NCBI GenBank assembly: GCA_003550305.1
Contig: QKYT01000350.1
Span: 56,212-120,211, forward strand
Direction: 5' to 3'
Length of the DNA stretch: 64,000 nt
DNA from: Glomus cerebriforme
Taxonomy: Eukaryota > Glomeromycota > Glomeromycetes > Glomerales > Glomeraceae
The translations under genes and the position numbers were made by a program. This document shows, piece by piece, positions 1 through 10,700 of the stretch (the stretch's first letter is position 1; the number at the start of each line of letters is the position of its first letter). The notes beneath the pieces are model-generated. The model saw nothing but the letters and a program-made list of their open reading frames with translations. It was not told the origin of the DNA and ran no database searches.

Positions 1-341
1 CACTGACTGATCGATCTCACATGATCGACCTATGCTATGCTTCGATTGTTTAAACTTGTATAAACCTAGTAGAAATTTTCAACCATTTTCTGTTACCAAT
101 TGTGTACTGATATTAGACTTATAGGATAACTTTACCCTACCCTAGGCCGGAAAAAAAGTGTGTTACGTAATCGCACAGATACAGTATATGTAAAAATACA
201 TCAAAGGTTGACCCACAGAAGACTTTAACATATACGCAAATATTATGCTTTATTTTGTATTTGAAATTTATGCTTTTTTTTGCTTACATTTTAAAATTGA
301 GAAAATATATATAATTATATTATTGTTGGATATTAAATTAT
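1..341. other. AT-rich stretch with no gene seen
   Basis: No coding stretch, RNA gene or clear repeat is visible. The right part is the likely 3' flank of the minus-strand Uma2-zinc finger gene, which stops at 342. Confidence 0.5.
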
Positions 342-1213
342 TTAACAGTGAACTCTTTCAAGATGTTCTATGAGTTCATAACTGTTGTTGAAAGGATTAT
401 TACAATAAGGACAATTGGCTTGAACTTGAGGTCTTCTAGGTGCTGGTGGTGGCTGATTAATAAACCCATAAATATATTAATGATAGAATTTATAGCATAG
501 AAATAAAGAAATAAGGAATAGCAATGTACCAGATCAATAATTCTATCAATTAAAGACATATTCAACACAAAACCTGGCAAAACATTTTCACCGCTAATAT
601 CTCCCCATCTAGGATTACTACGTCTCCTACCCCTCCTGTATATGTAAATTCGCTTATGTTGGGGATCGATTAACCAACCAAGCTGGACCACTGTGCTTTG
701 TGTTATGAGTTCTTCTTTAAATCTCTCGTCTACTTCCTTGAATTTTGAATTATCTGTATCCTCTCCGATATCAGCAACTTCAACAAGAAATGTAGGGGTG
801 AAGGGAGCACCCTGAAAGGTCCAAGCCTGTTCATCAGTCAGCCGGAGGACCGTATTTTGGGGTGTAAAAGCAACGTCCGGTGCCCTAATCGCTGATTGAT
901 GATCAATGACAAAATCGAATCCACCCTGTGATGTAGTGACTCCACCATCTTGTTGAGTATGTATATTCCAGTTACGAAGTTGAGCAGCAATTTCTGCAAC
1001 TACCTGTTCTCTACGGAAAGGTATTTGTGGCATGGGTACTAGTTTTCCATTTTCGTCAAGCTCAAAAAGGTCAACAGGGTGTCCGTCGATTTCCAAAGTG
1101 TAATTTTTCAGCCGGCTGTTGATATACTCGAACTCTTCAAGAGTATAGGAGTGTTCGAGGTCCAAATTGTCAAGATCTATTTTATAGCTATGAGCTTCGG
1201 GTGTTTCAGACAT
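342..1213 (-). CDS. Uma2-family (DUF820) PD-(D/E)XK nuclease-like domain joined by splicing to a C2H2 zinc finger
   Basis: Two exons are supported, 1213-530 and 452-342, coding for about 264 residues. Exon 1 ends at ATT GAT CTG and is followed by GTAC. The 77-base intron (529-453) ends in TTAATCAG, phase 0. Reading straight through instead gives an unlikely hydrophobic tail. Exon 1 carries the Uma2 fold: RAPDVAF (about residues 112-118), FLVEVADIGEDT (about 142-153), a following lysine, then LGWLIDPQHKRIYIYRRGR, matching the P-D...E-V...K and W-L-(I/V)-D-P pattern of that family. Exon 2 encodes a proline-rich linker and a C2H2 finger, CPYCNNPF...HLERVHC. Uma2 domains are known mainly from bacteria, especially cyanobacteria; nuclease activity is inferred. 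The intron shows this is a resident eukaryotic gene. The start is the first ATG before a continuous family match. Confidence 0.82.
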
Positions 1214-1621
1214 GTTTCGTAAGTGAAATTTGTGAATAAAAAAATCGTAAGTGAAATTTGTGAATAAAAAAAAAGTTTTAGAATAAAAACAAATTTTAAT
1301 TTCTCATGTTGAGTTAGCCTCAATGATTATCGATTGATAAGACTGATCAAATTGCCTATCTGTCCATGCTCATCATTGAAAATAGATCAAGAATATCTTA
1401 CCTCTGATTGACTTACTTTCTGGAGATTCTGCTACTTTTTAATATTTCTTGGACTCGAAAAGAAGTAATAGGAGTTGAAATTTATCGAGAAAGAGAGGAG
1501 GAAAAGAAAATAAAAAAAACTTTTTTTTCTGTCACACTTAAACGATTGCATCATTTCAGTTGAGTTTCACGTGACCTATGTGACTTACTTTTTAATGGCG
1601 AATGAAATGCATGATCCTATC
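1214..1621. promoter_or_regulatory. 5' flank of the Uma2-zinc finger gene
   Basis: Gene-free. An imperfect direct repeat, AAATTTGTGAATAAAAAA with its leading bases (about 1226-1270), lies just upstream of the start. No clear TATA box or other motif could be singled out. Confidence 0.3.
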
Positions 1622-1879
1622 AAAGAGGGAGATCTTCCCTAGCGTTTCCCCAAAAAAAGCACTGGTCACGTGATCATAAAATACTTGTCACTGGCGTGAC
1701 GCATGGCCAGTTTCCAAAATTACTATTTATCTGAGGGACAGAGAATTTTTCACGTGAAAAAAATTATTTGTCACGCCCTATTCATCACTGGTGTTTCATG
1801 TGCTCGTGCATATTTAATTAGTAAATTTCACGTGCCAGTGCTTTTTCTTGGGGTAATGCTAGGGTAGTTAAAGAGGGAG
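1622..1879. mobile_element. Mutator-like MITE with 9-10 bp target duplication
   Basis: The flanks repeat AAAGAGGGAG at 1622-1631 and 1870-1879. Inside are terminal inverted repeats of about 35-40 bases: the left end reads CTTCCCTAGCGTTTCCCC and leads to GCACTGGTCACGTG, and the right end, reverse complemented, reads CTACCCTAGCATTACCCC and leads to GCACTGGCACGTG. Length is about 240 bases with no coding capacity. A 9-10 bp duplication fits the Mutator (MULE) superfamily. The interior is rich in CACGTG. Confidence 0.75.
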
Positions 1880-2168
1880 GGGTACAGTCTCAGTTTTATG
1901 TCGATCTACCCCGAAAATTTTCCCTCCACGTGACCTATAATTTTGGCTGAGTTAGTTGGCTCGAATTATTAAAATTTTTGTTTACCGAAAAGTTATATTA
2001 AATTGTCATTATAACGAAAATAAATGAGTTTTAAGAAATTTTTTTGCTATAAATGTTATACAGTAGTTTTTGATATTTAATGAAATTTATTTAATTACTT
2101 AGCAATATTTTATTATATATCATTACTACAATTATTAATTTTTCCAAAGAGAGGACCCCATTTTTGAA

Positions 2169-2358
2169 TACAGTCGTCCCTCTCTATAGACACCCCCTGT
2201 TTAGTCACACCTCCCTTATAAGCACATTTATGCTTGGCCCAAGTTACTAATAATATTATTAAAAAAACCTCCTCTATAGTTACATTATATAGGTTTTTTA
2301 TAATCACACCTTTTTTTTTCAGTCCCGAGGGGTGTGATTATATAGGGGGACGACTGTA
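2169..2358. mobile_element. Tc1/mariner-type MITE, 186 bp, TA target site
   Basis: Terminal inverted repeats start CAGTCGTCCCTCTCTATAG at 2171 and, on the other strand, CAGTCGTCCCCCTATATAA ending at 2356. Each end is flanked by TA (2169-2170 and 2357-2358), the target-site duplication of the Tc1/mariner superfamily. It is non-coding. A second GGTGTGATTATA motif inside extends the symmetry. Confidence 0.8.
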
Positions 2359-3037
2359 CATCTTATAGCATAATGAGATTTAATCACCCTTCCAATTTTA
2401 CCAGTATTAATATTTTTATAATCATCATAGAAAAATTGTATCCAAATTTATTTTTCAGAATTTTTAATATCATAAAAAAAACCCTGCAAAAATCAAATGT
2501 TCAAATACATTCTGAACAATCATTACTAAGTAAACAAAAGTAAAAAATTATAAATTTCTTGAGTTTACCATTAAAATTTAATAAATATAATTATAACAAT
2601 TGTAAAATATCTTAATGAATCCTCTATTTGCATCAATTTTATTGTAAACAATTTTACAAAAATCAATTGAAAAATAATGTATTGTGTAAATGATCCTTAA
2701 ATGTTCGAGGTATTGTCCTTCTTCTTTTATATAAAGTAATTTCAGATATCATAGTTTCTATTGGTTAAAAATTTTTTTCGATACTTTTCACCCATCTGAA
2801 ATTTCTCTTATCTCATTGATCTATTCAAATAAAAATTAAATGCATAATTAATAAAAGATTGTATTATAAATATTATTAATTATTTCTAATATTACCTTTA
2901 AGAACCTCAAGTATTCTTTCAGTTGTAGGCTTGTAGCTATAAGTTAATTATATAACTCTTCACAATTTTTTCTACCTAAAGAAACATTATCCACAGAGAT
3001 TAATCAGAGGGTATTTTCACCAGTTTTATAAGAAATT
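2359..3037. other. AT-rich gap with no gene seen
   Basis: No reading frame with coding character and no RNA gene is visible. Confidence 0.45.
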
Positions 3038-4122
3038 ATGGACCTTACGTTTAATGAAATAGTTACTAAATCGATTGATATAATAGTTAACCAATTAGAA
3101 TCCACATACTTATCTACATCCTTACCTTTAATTTCAACTGATCAGCTATCACAGCTCCAACTTCCTTCACGGAAATTCTAGATAAAATATATATCTTTAC
3201 TCCTAAATATAGCAATTCATAGAACAAAAATTCTTCCATCAGCTCACTCTTCTTCGATACTCAAGTTGCTGTTTAAAAAGCGCAACTAGCTTATTCAGAA
3301 GAATCAAAATTTTCCTATATTGTTGGATGGATTGTTTATAAGCTAATTAAAAGTGATAATGCGACAAAATCACATCCTGAATTTGAAACAATTAGTACTC
3401 ATCTTATGATTTTAAGTTTAGAACAAGTTGTTTATGAACAGGATATTTGATCTAAAATAACAAGTGTGATTCCAGGACAAAAGTTTCTAGAATTTATATA
3501 CAAAGTAGAATCATTAGTTTTATTATTATTTGAAAAACATAAAGAGTTTGAACCAAATATTTTTCAATATATATACAATAGTTTGTTATGTAACTTACCA
3601 TTGTCAGAGAATTTTAACACACTTATTGATACTTCTACTCAAATGCTTTTCACACATGAATTTATGAATATAAAGAAGCAAGAGTTGAAAGAAGATGTTA
3701 GAAGTTTTCTTTATGAAAGAATCATATCTATTTATATGAAAAGTAGGCAAAAATCTTGGCGAAAATTTAATAATCTTATTCCCGAAAAGGAAACCTCAAG
3801 TCTTAGGAAAAATCTTAAAGCAATGCGTAATGATACTCAACATTCTGAAAATAATAAACCTACTTTAATGAAGTCTAATATACCGAAAAATCCTAAACTT
3901 GGTTTGGTTTAACTTCAAATCTGGGCACAGTTGCATAATGCTGAAGAATTATTCTCAAAATTGTTTCTAATAAGTGAATTACAATAGTTACTTTGGGCGT
4001 TTGGAGAAAATATGAATAACAAAAGAAAAAGGACTTTAATCCCTTTGATTTTGGACCACCTGAAAAAGGGGACTTCTTTTTCCGAAGAGGCTTTATCAAA
4101 AAGTCAAATATTCACCATTTGA
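3038..4122 (+). pseudogene. Decayed gene of unrecognised, probably repeated, family
   Basis: An ATG at 3038 opens about 47 codons (MDLTFNEIVTKSIDIIVN...) ending in TAG. From about 3320 one frame reads on as protein-like sequence, SYIVGWIVYKLIKSD and THLMILSLEQVVYEQD, then TGA at 3448, then a 148-codon stretch to 3912 with EFIYKVESLVLLLFEKHKEF and IYMKSRQKSWRKF. The same frame continues past two more stops with LILDHLKKGTSFSEEALS until TGA at 4120-4122. Continuity across stops argues for one broken gene. I do not recognise the domain. The helical character resembles accessory proteins of repeated Rhizophagus families, possibly transposon-borne. Confidence 0.6.
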
Positions 4123-4520
4123 GTTATAGAAAGACTGTTATTGAAGTCTTAGTATCATTATAGTTTTAAATATTTAGCATAATGAATACATAAATCTTGT
4201 AATGTAAGTGTTCAATGATAAATTAGCCCTTATTTCAATAAAGAAATAACAATTACAAAAGCTGCAGTGAACCAATTTAAATAAAAATACTTCACCTATA
4301 TAGTTCTGGCATAAATAAACTCAGCTCATTTCTATGTATGCGTAATGAAAAATTTAAAATTTTTGCATTTTTTAATATGAAATATCATTTGTGTAACCTA
4401 TTTATGATGGCTACAGTTCTGGTTATTATTGATCAGCCTGTATAACTTATGAGTTGTACCCCCTGTTAATTTATCTATCCCCTAGTTGGTATCAATGTAC
4501 TATTATGTGCAAGTGCATAA
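4123..4520. other. AT-rich gap with no gene seen
   Basis: Nothing supportable is visible here beyond generally AT-rich sequence. Confidence 0.4.
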
Positions 4521-4790
4521 TAATGCCAGATCTTCCCAAGTATCACCAGAAAATTTTTTCATTTCCATATGATCTTTAAAAATTTTGTCACCGGTATCAC
4601 ACCCTCCCTGTTTTCCATTTTTACTATGTATTCCAGGGACAGAGATTTTTTCGGTATGGAAAATCCTATTTGTCACCCCTTATTTGTCACATACTTAAAT
4701 TTCTTAATGTAGGCCGAGAATATATAATGCCGGCCGAGATCACGTGGGGTGAAATTTTTTTCTGGCGATACTGGGGTAGATTAATGCCGG
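4521..4790. mobile_element. Second Mutator-like MITE related to the one at 1.6 kb
   Basis: Flanks TAATGCCAG (4521-4529) and TAATGCCGG (4782-4790) form a 9-bp duplication with one mismatch. Ends are ATCTTCCCAAGTATCACC on the left and, reverse complemented, ATCTACCCCAGTATCGCC on the right, each followed by AGAAAA. The ATCTTCCC start and the CACGTG-rich interior match the 1.6-kb element. About 252 bases, non-coding. Confidence 0.7.
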
Positions 4791-5242
4791 CCAAATTTCA
4801 CGTGGTTTGTTGGTGATACAGGAATCACGTGTTTCTCAAATAGCGGATGAACACTACTCAAAGTGAAATCTCTGTATGGAAAAAACAGACAAACATTACT
4901 GAATAAATAAATACTGAAAAAAATACTGAAAAAATCATAAATAAATATTAATACTATTAAAGGTGATAAAAGAAATATATGGCAAATATGAACAAGATTA
5001 TTTTTTTATTTTGTTAAACAGGATATAAATAAAAGTGTAACGTAATACCGATTATAACTCCCTCTACGGATATATGGCACGGCCTTTCCCAAAACAAAAG
5101 ATTAAATTATATCGTATACCGTAAATAATACAAGTCACGTGATGGGTGAAAAAATTCTGAAGTGATGGATGCTTCGACAGTCCATCATTTTTTTTTGAAA
5201 AATTCTTGCTAAACACAATTTTTAATTGGTAAAACTCTATGA
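4791..5242. other. 3' flank of the BTB-BACK-SPRY gene
   Basis: No gene seen. It contains an unduplicated stretch with CACGTGG motifs (about 4800-4830), probably debris of the adjacent MITE family, and A-rich sequence after that. Confidence 0.4.
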
Positions 5243-6628
5243 TTAATTTTTTTGATGAGGCTGAATTCGAAAGCGACCAGGATAACGTAGTGATACAACT
5301 GGATAAAGCTTTGGTGGTAAATTGTTCCAACAAGGTACCTCCTGATACCTTGTACCATTAACTGTAAAGGCACAAGTTCTTTTATTCATGTCTAAATGAA
5401 CAGTAACTTTTGAGCCATCCCCAAATTTAGGACAATAATTGTTTAGCCAATTTCCAGAATTACAATAATTACCACTAGAACCTAATACCCATCCAGTAGC
5501 TTGATCTCCTGCCCAGCCTTCATAATTAAAATTTTCTGATGCACACACACCAACCCAAACATTTTTACAAAATTTTTCAATAATAACGTCCCATTCAAAA
5601 AGTCCTTTGTTTTCTAATGCTATTTTAGCTCTAACACTTTGATGTAAATTACAACCATCTGGTGCATATACAACTTTTCCATTATTCTCAAGAATAAGTT
5701 TTGATCCGCATGCTGAATCATCCAAAACATAAGATATTCCACGAATATTGTTTGATTCTGAATTAATTGATTTTGTATTATGTCGGTAAATATCTAAAAT
5801 AATTTCAGTTGGAATAATTCCTAGTGGTTCAATGATATCAACTAATACTTGACCTTTAATTAGCCTGAAATCAATATATTTAACCAATGGTTCCAATTCT
5901 TTAGCAACTTTTTTATGATCGGTAATTAAATTATTTCTTACTTGGACTCTTTGTTCTATTCGTTCTAAGTTAGGTGGTAACTTTTCAATAAGAGTTCGAC
6001 ATGCAACGTTAGAAACTTGTTTTGCTGCAAGAATTGCACTATATCGGAAAACATCATATTCCGGGGTTACGAAGGGTTTTTCTTTTTCATGTGTATAATA
6101 TAAAAGACAACGAAGTCCTGCAATTGATAATCGACCCAATTCTATAGTACTTAATGGTATTGTCGATACTGTTTCAATTAATAAATTTATAATAATGTTA
6201 TTTTCTGATAATGGCATTATTTCCGCAGCTTTAGATAATAATTCTGGTGAGCAATTATTTCCTAAAGTGTTTTTAAGAATATTCATAAGAAATTTTTGAA
6301 GGTCTAGAAATTGAAAATAATCTGCAGCGTAAAAAGCTTCAATTATATTATCTTTAGTCAAAGATTCTTCTTTAACTGATCCTGTATAAGTATATTCAAA
6401 TATAATCTCCATTCCAACGGAAGCAATTGTTGGAAAAGAAATTTGCCTTTCATAACTTTCCTTCATCCCATTATAAAGCAGCCCATCGAATACTTCTGAC
6501 CTTGCCGCTAAAATTGCTCTAGAACCATATAATTTCTTCTTATCTTTACAAATAATTTCTATGTCGCTATACTTTGGATTATTCAATAATAATCTTAAAT
6601 CCTGTTCTAACGAATTTCCTCTTGGCAT
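5243..6628 (-). CDS. BTB-BACK-SPRY domain protein, copy 1
   Basis: An intact single-exon frame of 461 residues. Residues about 15-120 form a BTB/POZ domain: YSDIEIICKDKKKLYGSRAI, LAARSEVFDGLLYNGMKES, then a helix-rich part with YTGSVKEESLT and AFYAADYFQF. Residues about 125-240 fit a BACK region. Residues about 300-458 form a SPRY domain: FEWDVIIEKFCKNVWVGVCA, GWVLGSSGNY, FGDGSKVTVHLDMNKRTCAF, KLYPVVSLRYPGRFRIQP. BTB-BACK proteins commonly bring substrates to cullin-3 ubiquitin ligases, and SPRY domains bind proteins; that role is inferred. It is paralogous over its full length to 10701-12098 and 46652-48055. The start is set by the shared N-terminus (RGxSLEQDL). Confidence 0.88.
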   Translation of the reverse strand: MPRGNSLEQDLRLLLNNPKYSDIEIICKDKKKLYGSRAILAARSEVFDGLLYNGMKESYERQISFPTIASVGMEIIFEYTYTGSVKEESLTKDNIIEAFYAADYFQFLDLQKFLMNILKNTLGNNCSPELLSKAAEIMPLSENNIIINLLIETVSTIPLSTIELGRLSIAGLRCLLYYTHEKEKPFVTPEYDVFRYSAILAAKQVSNVACRTLIEKLPPNLERIEQRVQVRNNLITDHKKVAKELEPLVKYIDFRLIKGQVLVDIIEPLGIIPTEIILDIYRHNTKSINSESNNIRGISYVLDDSACGSKLILENNGKVVYAPDGCNLHQSVRAKIALENKGLFEWDVIIEKFCKNVWVGVCASENFNYEGWAGDQATGWVLGSSGNYCNSGNWLNNYCPKFGDGSKVTVHLDMNKRTCAFTVNGTRYQEVPCWNNLPPKLYPVVSLRYPGRFRIQPHQKN

Positions 6629-7599
6629 TTTTGATGAATTTTTTTTAGAGTTATTGAGTTATTTAATAATTGGGTTAATATAAATAAAAAAGCTGGTTAT
6701 GCAAAATTTAAATTTATACATGTACAGTAATACAGTTACAATCAATTAATTATATAAAATAGGAAATAACCGACAGTATATCTGAGATTACATGTATTTC
6801 GGGCCAAATTTATAAATCCGATCTGAATTACGATTTATATTCCTAAGGAGTCGAACTAAATTTTAAAATCACAAACTACACCGTGAATTATTATGAATAC
6901 TATAGTAAAATTGGTTATAAAACGATACAAAAAAGTTTTTTTTTTTTCTACAGCCAAATTTTCTGATGGAACAATTCGGTGAACAGAATTAATATAACCT
7001 ACTAAATTATGATTCCACTTTGTAAAAGCACAAATTTTATTTTAACAGTAACATCTCTAAATAACAATAATGTAGTATAATAAAATTAGAATTAAAATTG
7101 GTAATTAATATCTATACTGTAGATTGAGAGTTGAAAGTTTCATGATTATGTTCTGAAGAAGCTCGATGTAAATTAACATTATCCTCGAATTTAATTTGAA
7201 TATAAGTACTTTATATCAATAAACAGTTAAACATTTCAGCTAGAAATAGCTCAATAATATCTTTTGGCCTTAATTTGATTGAAGTTAAATAAATTCAATC
7301 GAAGGTTTAACTTTTTGGCGATCGATAATATGCTTTATTAGATACTTTTTTTACTGCAAGAAGAATTTTTGCACACACGTGATTAAGAAAAAAAGAAATA
7401 AATGCAATCGTAAAATAATCTTTGTTATTTCGCTTTATATTAATTATTTCGGACTATACAGATGCTGAGATTTCTTTTATTAATTCACTCGATCAGGCTT
7501 CGACATTAGGTACATCACTCCGTGCCAAAGAGATGCTGACAACGTCGAATCATTTTCACACTGAAGCACTTTATCACCCAAGAGACCTTCTTCACTTAA
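6629..7599. other. AT-rich gap, upstream of BTB copy 1
   Basis: No gene supported. Short frames near 7420-7600 lack coding character and abut the Helitron relic. No promoter motif stands out. Confidence 0.4.
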
Positions 7600-8192
7600 A
7601 AGCCTGAAGCCAGGACTTAACTTCATAAATTGAACGATCTGGAATTTCACCAGAATCGCCATCAGAGATGCGAGTTAAAGAATACGTGCAGTTGAACAAA
7701 ATAGTTCAAGTAATGTCTTTCCAAATGGCATCGCCGACACATTCCTTGAACAAGTGACATAGATGGAATTTTTTCATTACATACAGGACAAAAATAGTAT
7801 TGAAATTTATCCATTTTGTTTCGAACTTTTGCAGCATTCTATGTTCGTCCTCACTGATGGTTTGTGCTGATTTTGGTCTAACATCGGTTTCTTCGCTGTC
7901 CTTCAACTATTTCTTGCCGTCTTTGATTATTACGATCACGCGCACTACGTTTTCTCTCACTTTCGCGATTAAGCGGTTCTTACATTTGCAAAAGTCTCCG
8001 TTGGTTTTCTTTGCTTTCTATGTTCACGAATACTTGCAAGTCGCGTGTTACGATCTTCCTCTGTCTCTTCAGCTTTATTTTTGCGCTTTCTTTCGCAATC
8101 ACGTTTTAGACAGGCATCATGCTGTTCATCTGTCTCTTTATTTTGGCTATTTCTCTTTCATATTGTTCAGGGTTGGTACTTCGTTCACTCAT
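7600..8192 (-). pseudogene. Relic of a Helitron-encoded protein, N-terminal part
   Basis: On the minus strand an ATG at 8192 begins MSERSTNPEQYEREIAKIKR. The protein then continues in shifting frames through basic, charged repeats (CERKRKNKAEETEEDRNTRL, NRESERKRSARDRNNQRRQ) to a zinc-binding stretch with two CxxC pairs, CPVCNEKIPSMSLVQGMCRR followed by a final Cys. This layout, arginine-rich repeats then a double CxxC, is what I recall upstream of the Rep/helicase part of Rhizophagus Helitrons. At least four frameshifts or stops interrupt it, and no Rep or helicase motif follows. The family name rests on recall. Confidence 0.5.
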
Positions 8193-10029
8193 TGTATTCT
8201 GGATTCGATTTTATTTAATTTTATAGATATTGAAAATTGGGATAATACATCTTTATTAAAAAAATTTGTACGAGATCTATCTTTTTACACTATAAAATCT
8301 AAATAATAATAGAACGATTGAGCAAGAATAATTAACACTTGAATATTAACAAATTCGTATTAGCTGATTAAATAATTTATTGTTTCAGATTAATAACTAA
8401 TTAAATATGGTCAACCGTACGACCGAAAAATTGCATTCTTTTTTAAAAAAAATTTTTTGCACCCAGATAAATTACTATGGTTATTAATTGTTTCGAAGTA
8501 TCAATAACAGAGTCTATCAATAGTCTATTTTATTAGTCACGATGTATGAAAATTCAGAAAGGTATACTGTATATACCCAAATTTTCTCAAACTATCTCTT
8601 TAAACTTAGAGTTTATTTTCCAGGCGAGTATACAGTTCTTATAAAGAAATTGCTTACATCCGAAAAAAGATATCAACTACAAATACTAAAAACAGCTAAA
8701 TATATAATATATTATATTCATTCATGCGTTAAGTTTTTTGTTATTATCATTTCCCTCCTTTCTCATTTATTCAACTTGCTCAAATGTACATTGTATTAGA
8801 TTTTATAAAATAAATGTATAATAAAAAAAAATTTGTAAGCGAAGTTTATTCCAATTAGTGAATGATATAACATTCCTGAACTCTATGACTGTTCATACAC
8901 AAGTTAAAAATTTTAAGCCGAACTTTATTAATTTTTCATACATATAATGTGAAAATAGAAGTGACATACATATTGCTCTCTCATATTTCCACTATTGCTA
9001 ACTACAAGATTCTCACACCATATTACTTCCAGATCACGTAAGTAAAAGGTTACATAAATTATAGAGATTAACAGCGAGATAAATAAACAATATAACACAC
9101 ATTTACCGTAATATTTACATTTCACTCTGCTTATATTATTGCAATTCATAGTTTAGAAATTTGTTTCAATTTTTATTATGTCGAATTTCTATTAAAATAT
9201 TGTGACAAATGATAAATTTAGTACATAAAAGAGAAAAAGAAATAACTGCACTTGGACTACAAAGATAAAATTTCTAACGAGACCAACCTTGAAATGCATT
9301 TTGAAGTTTACAACTTTTCAAGGCATGTGACAAAAATCAGATGTCACAATTGTCACTGTCCGAACAGGCGCTCATTTTTTTAAGTAATTGGTAAATTCCG
9401 GAAGTTTTCGAAAATTAATAATACATATTGATAGTGTCCTGGAATGAATCTACATTACATAACTTAGTCTTTGCTGTTGAAAAATGGCTTTCGGTTCTCT
9501 TTAATAACCTCTTTACTAACTTACCACTTTCAATATCGGCATGAAATCCATCTCAACAATAAGATGAGCTCCTTAAAATTATGACCTCGATGTATAATTG
9601 ATTGGTTCTCAGATATGGATTCATTATAGTAATTATCTGAATCTTCGAAAGAAAATTCATCCGAATCTGAATCAGTGCCGCTTGTGTTATTATATAAGAA
9701 TCATAATTTTTATCAAATCGACAATGTGACTCTAAACGGAAATAAATGTTCAAATAAAAATAATTCAGGTGTAGGCATAGAAGACATCCCGAAGACAATT
9801 TGAAAGTCTTGTAAATAAAAAAAAGGTAAGACACATAAAAAACTGTTCATGCAAAGATTTAGACGCAAATGCATAACAATAATCGAAGCATAACAAAGGA
9901 TTTTGGATCCCACCAAAATATTTTGTGAAAATTTTGACGTTACTGAAATTTCTTGGCATTTTTTGTCCAACTTTTTACCAAAATAAAATATCAGGGAAAC
10001 AATAAATGATAACGTAGTTTACCTGGCCT
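8193..10029. other. Long AT-rich gap with no supportable gene
   Basis: Several frames of 60-95 codons exist on both strands but show no domain, no coding composition and no paralogue in this window. A possible 5' splice site (GTAAGT on minus, near 9520) is isolated. Confidence 0.4.
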
Positions 10030-10340
10030 ATCAATGAAGAGAGGCATCCGCAAAGAGGTTTGTAGTGATAATGAGTAACAAGTATGCTATAAGATAGCAT
10101 GACTTACGGAGAAGGGCTCATATGAGCCCTGAGCCCCTGATTAACCTCATAGACTAACATGTTAACTCCCAATTGGTACAAAATAAGCAATAGGAGACAA
10201 CAGGAGGTTACAGGACGAACCTGTTAACAACTCCAGCTAGCTTACGTACGAGCCCTGACTAACCTCGTGGAAACCTAGTAGACAAGGAGGGGTTATCAGT
10301 GCCCTTCCTCCTCCTGTATGCATCTCTGAATTAGTGAAGT
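10030..10340. repeat. Compositionally distinct, GC-richer insert of unknown kind
   Basis: About 310 bases are clearly richer in G and C than both flanks. They hold repeated AACCTC, GAGCCCTGA (GAGCCCTGAGCCCCTGATTA, later GAGCCCTGACTAACCTC) and AGGAGG motifs. No reading frame, tRNA promoter boxes or terminal repeat could be fixed. It may be a SINE or part of a larger repeat. Confidence 0.35.
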
Positions 10341-10506
10341 CAACATGAAATTTCCGCACAACTTTAGGTTGTGAGCCAACTAGCATATTTTTTCACAACT
10401 CTCTCCTAATCTCCTCTGATGCATTGAAGTTGTGAAGAAAAATAAAAATTTACACACAATTTTAATTTGTGAAGAAAATCAGTTTTCGCTTCATAATTAA
10501 TGCAAG

Positions 10507-10558
10507 TAGGTTCATAATATATATATTTCATAATATACTATATATAATATGAAACCTA
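10507..10558. repeat. AT-rich perfect hairpin of about 19 bp
   Basis: TAGGTTCATAATATATATA (10507-10525) pairs with its complement at 10539-10558, with one bulged base and a 13-base loop. It lies 140 bases upstream of BTB copy 2. It may be a tiny MITE remnant or a cruciform. Confidence 0.6.
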
Positions 10559-10700
10559 CAATTTTTTTACGTCGAGTTGCGGTAAGCCCGCAGCAATGAC
10601 GAAAGACACGTGAATTATTGTGACATTGATTTCTGAATTCCCGAAATAGAAACCATTGACAAAACTTTTCTAATTTCTTCAAAAAATTTTTTTTTTAGAA

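Noticed and set aside
7800..8306. 168-codon plus-strand frame
   Set aside because: It is the antisense shadow of the Helitron-like relic, whose minus-strand reading has recognisable zinc and arginine-rich motifs.
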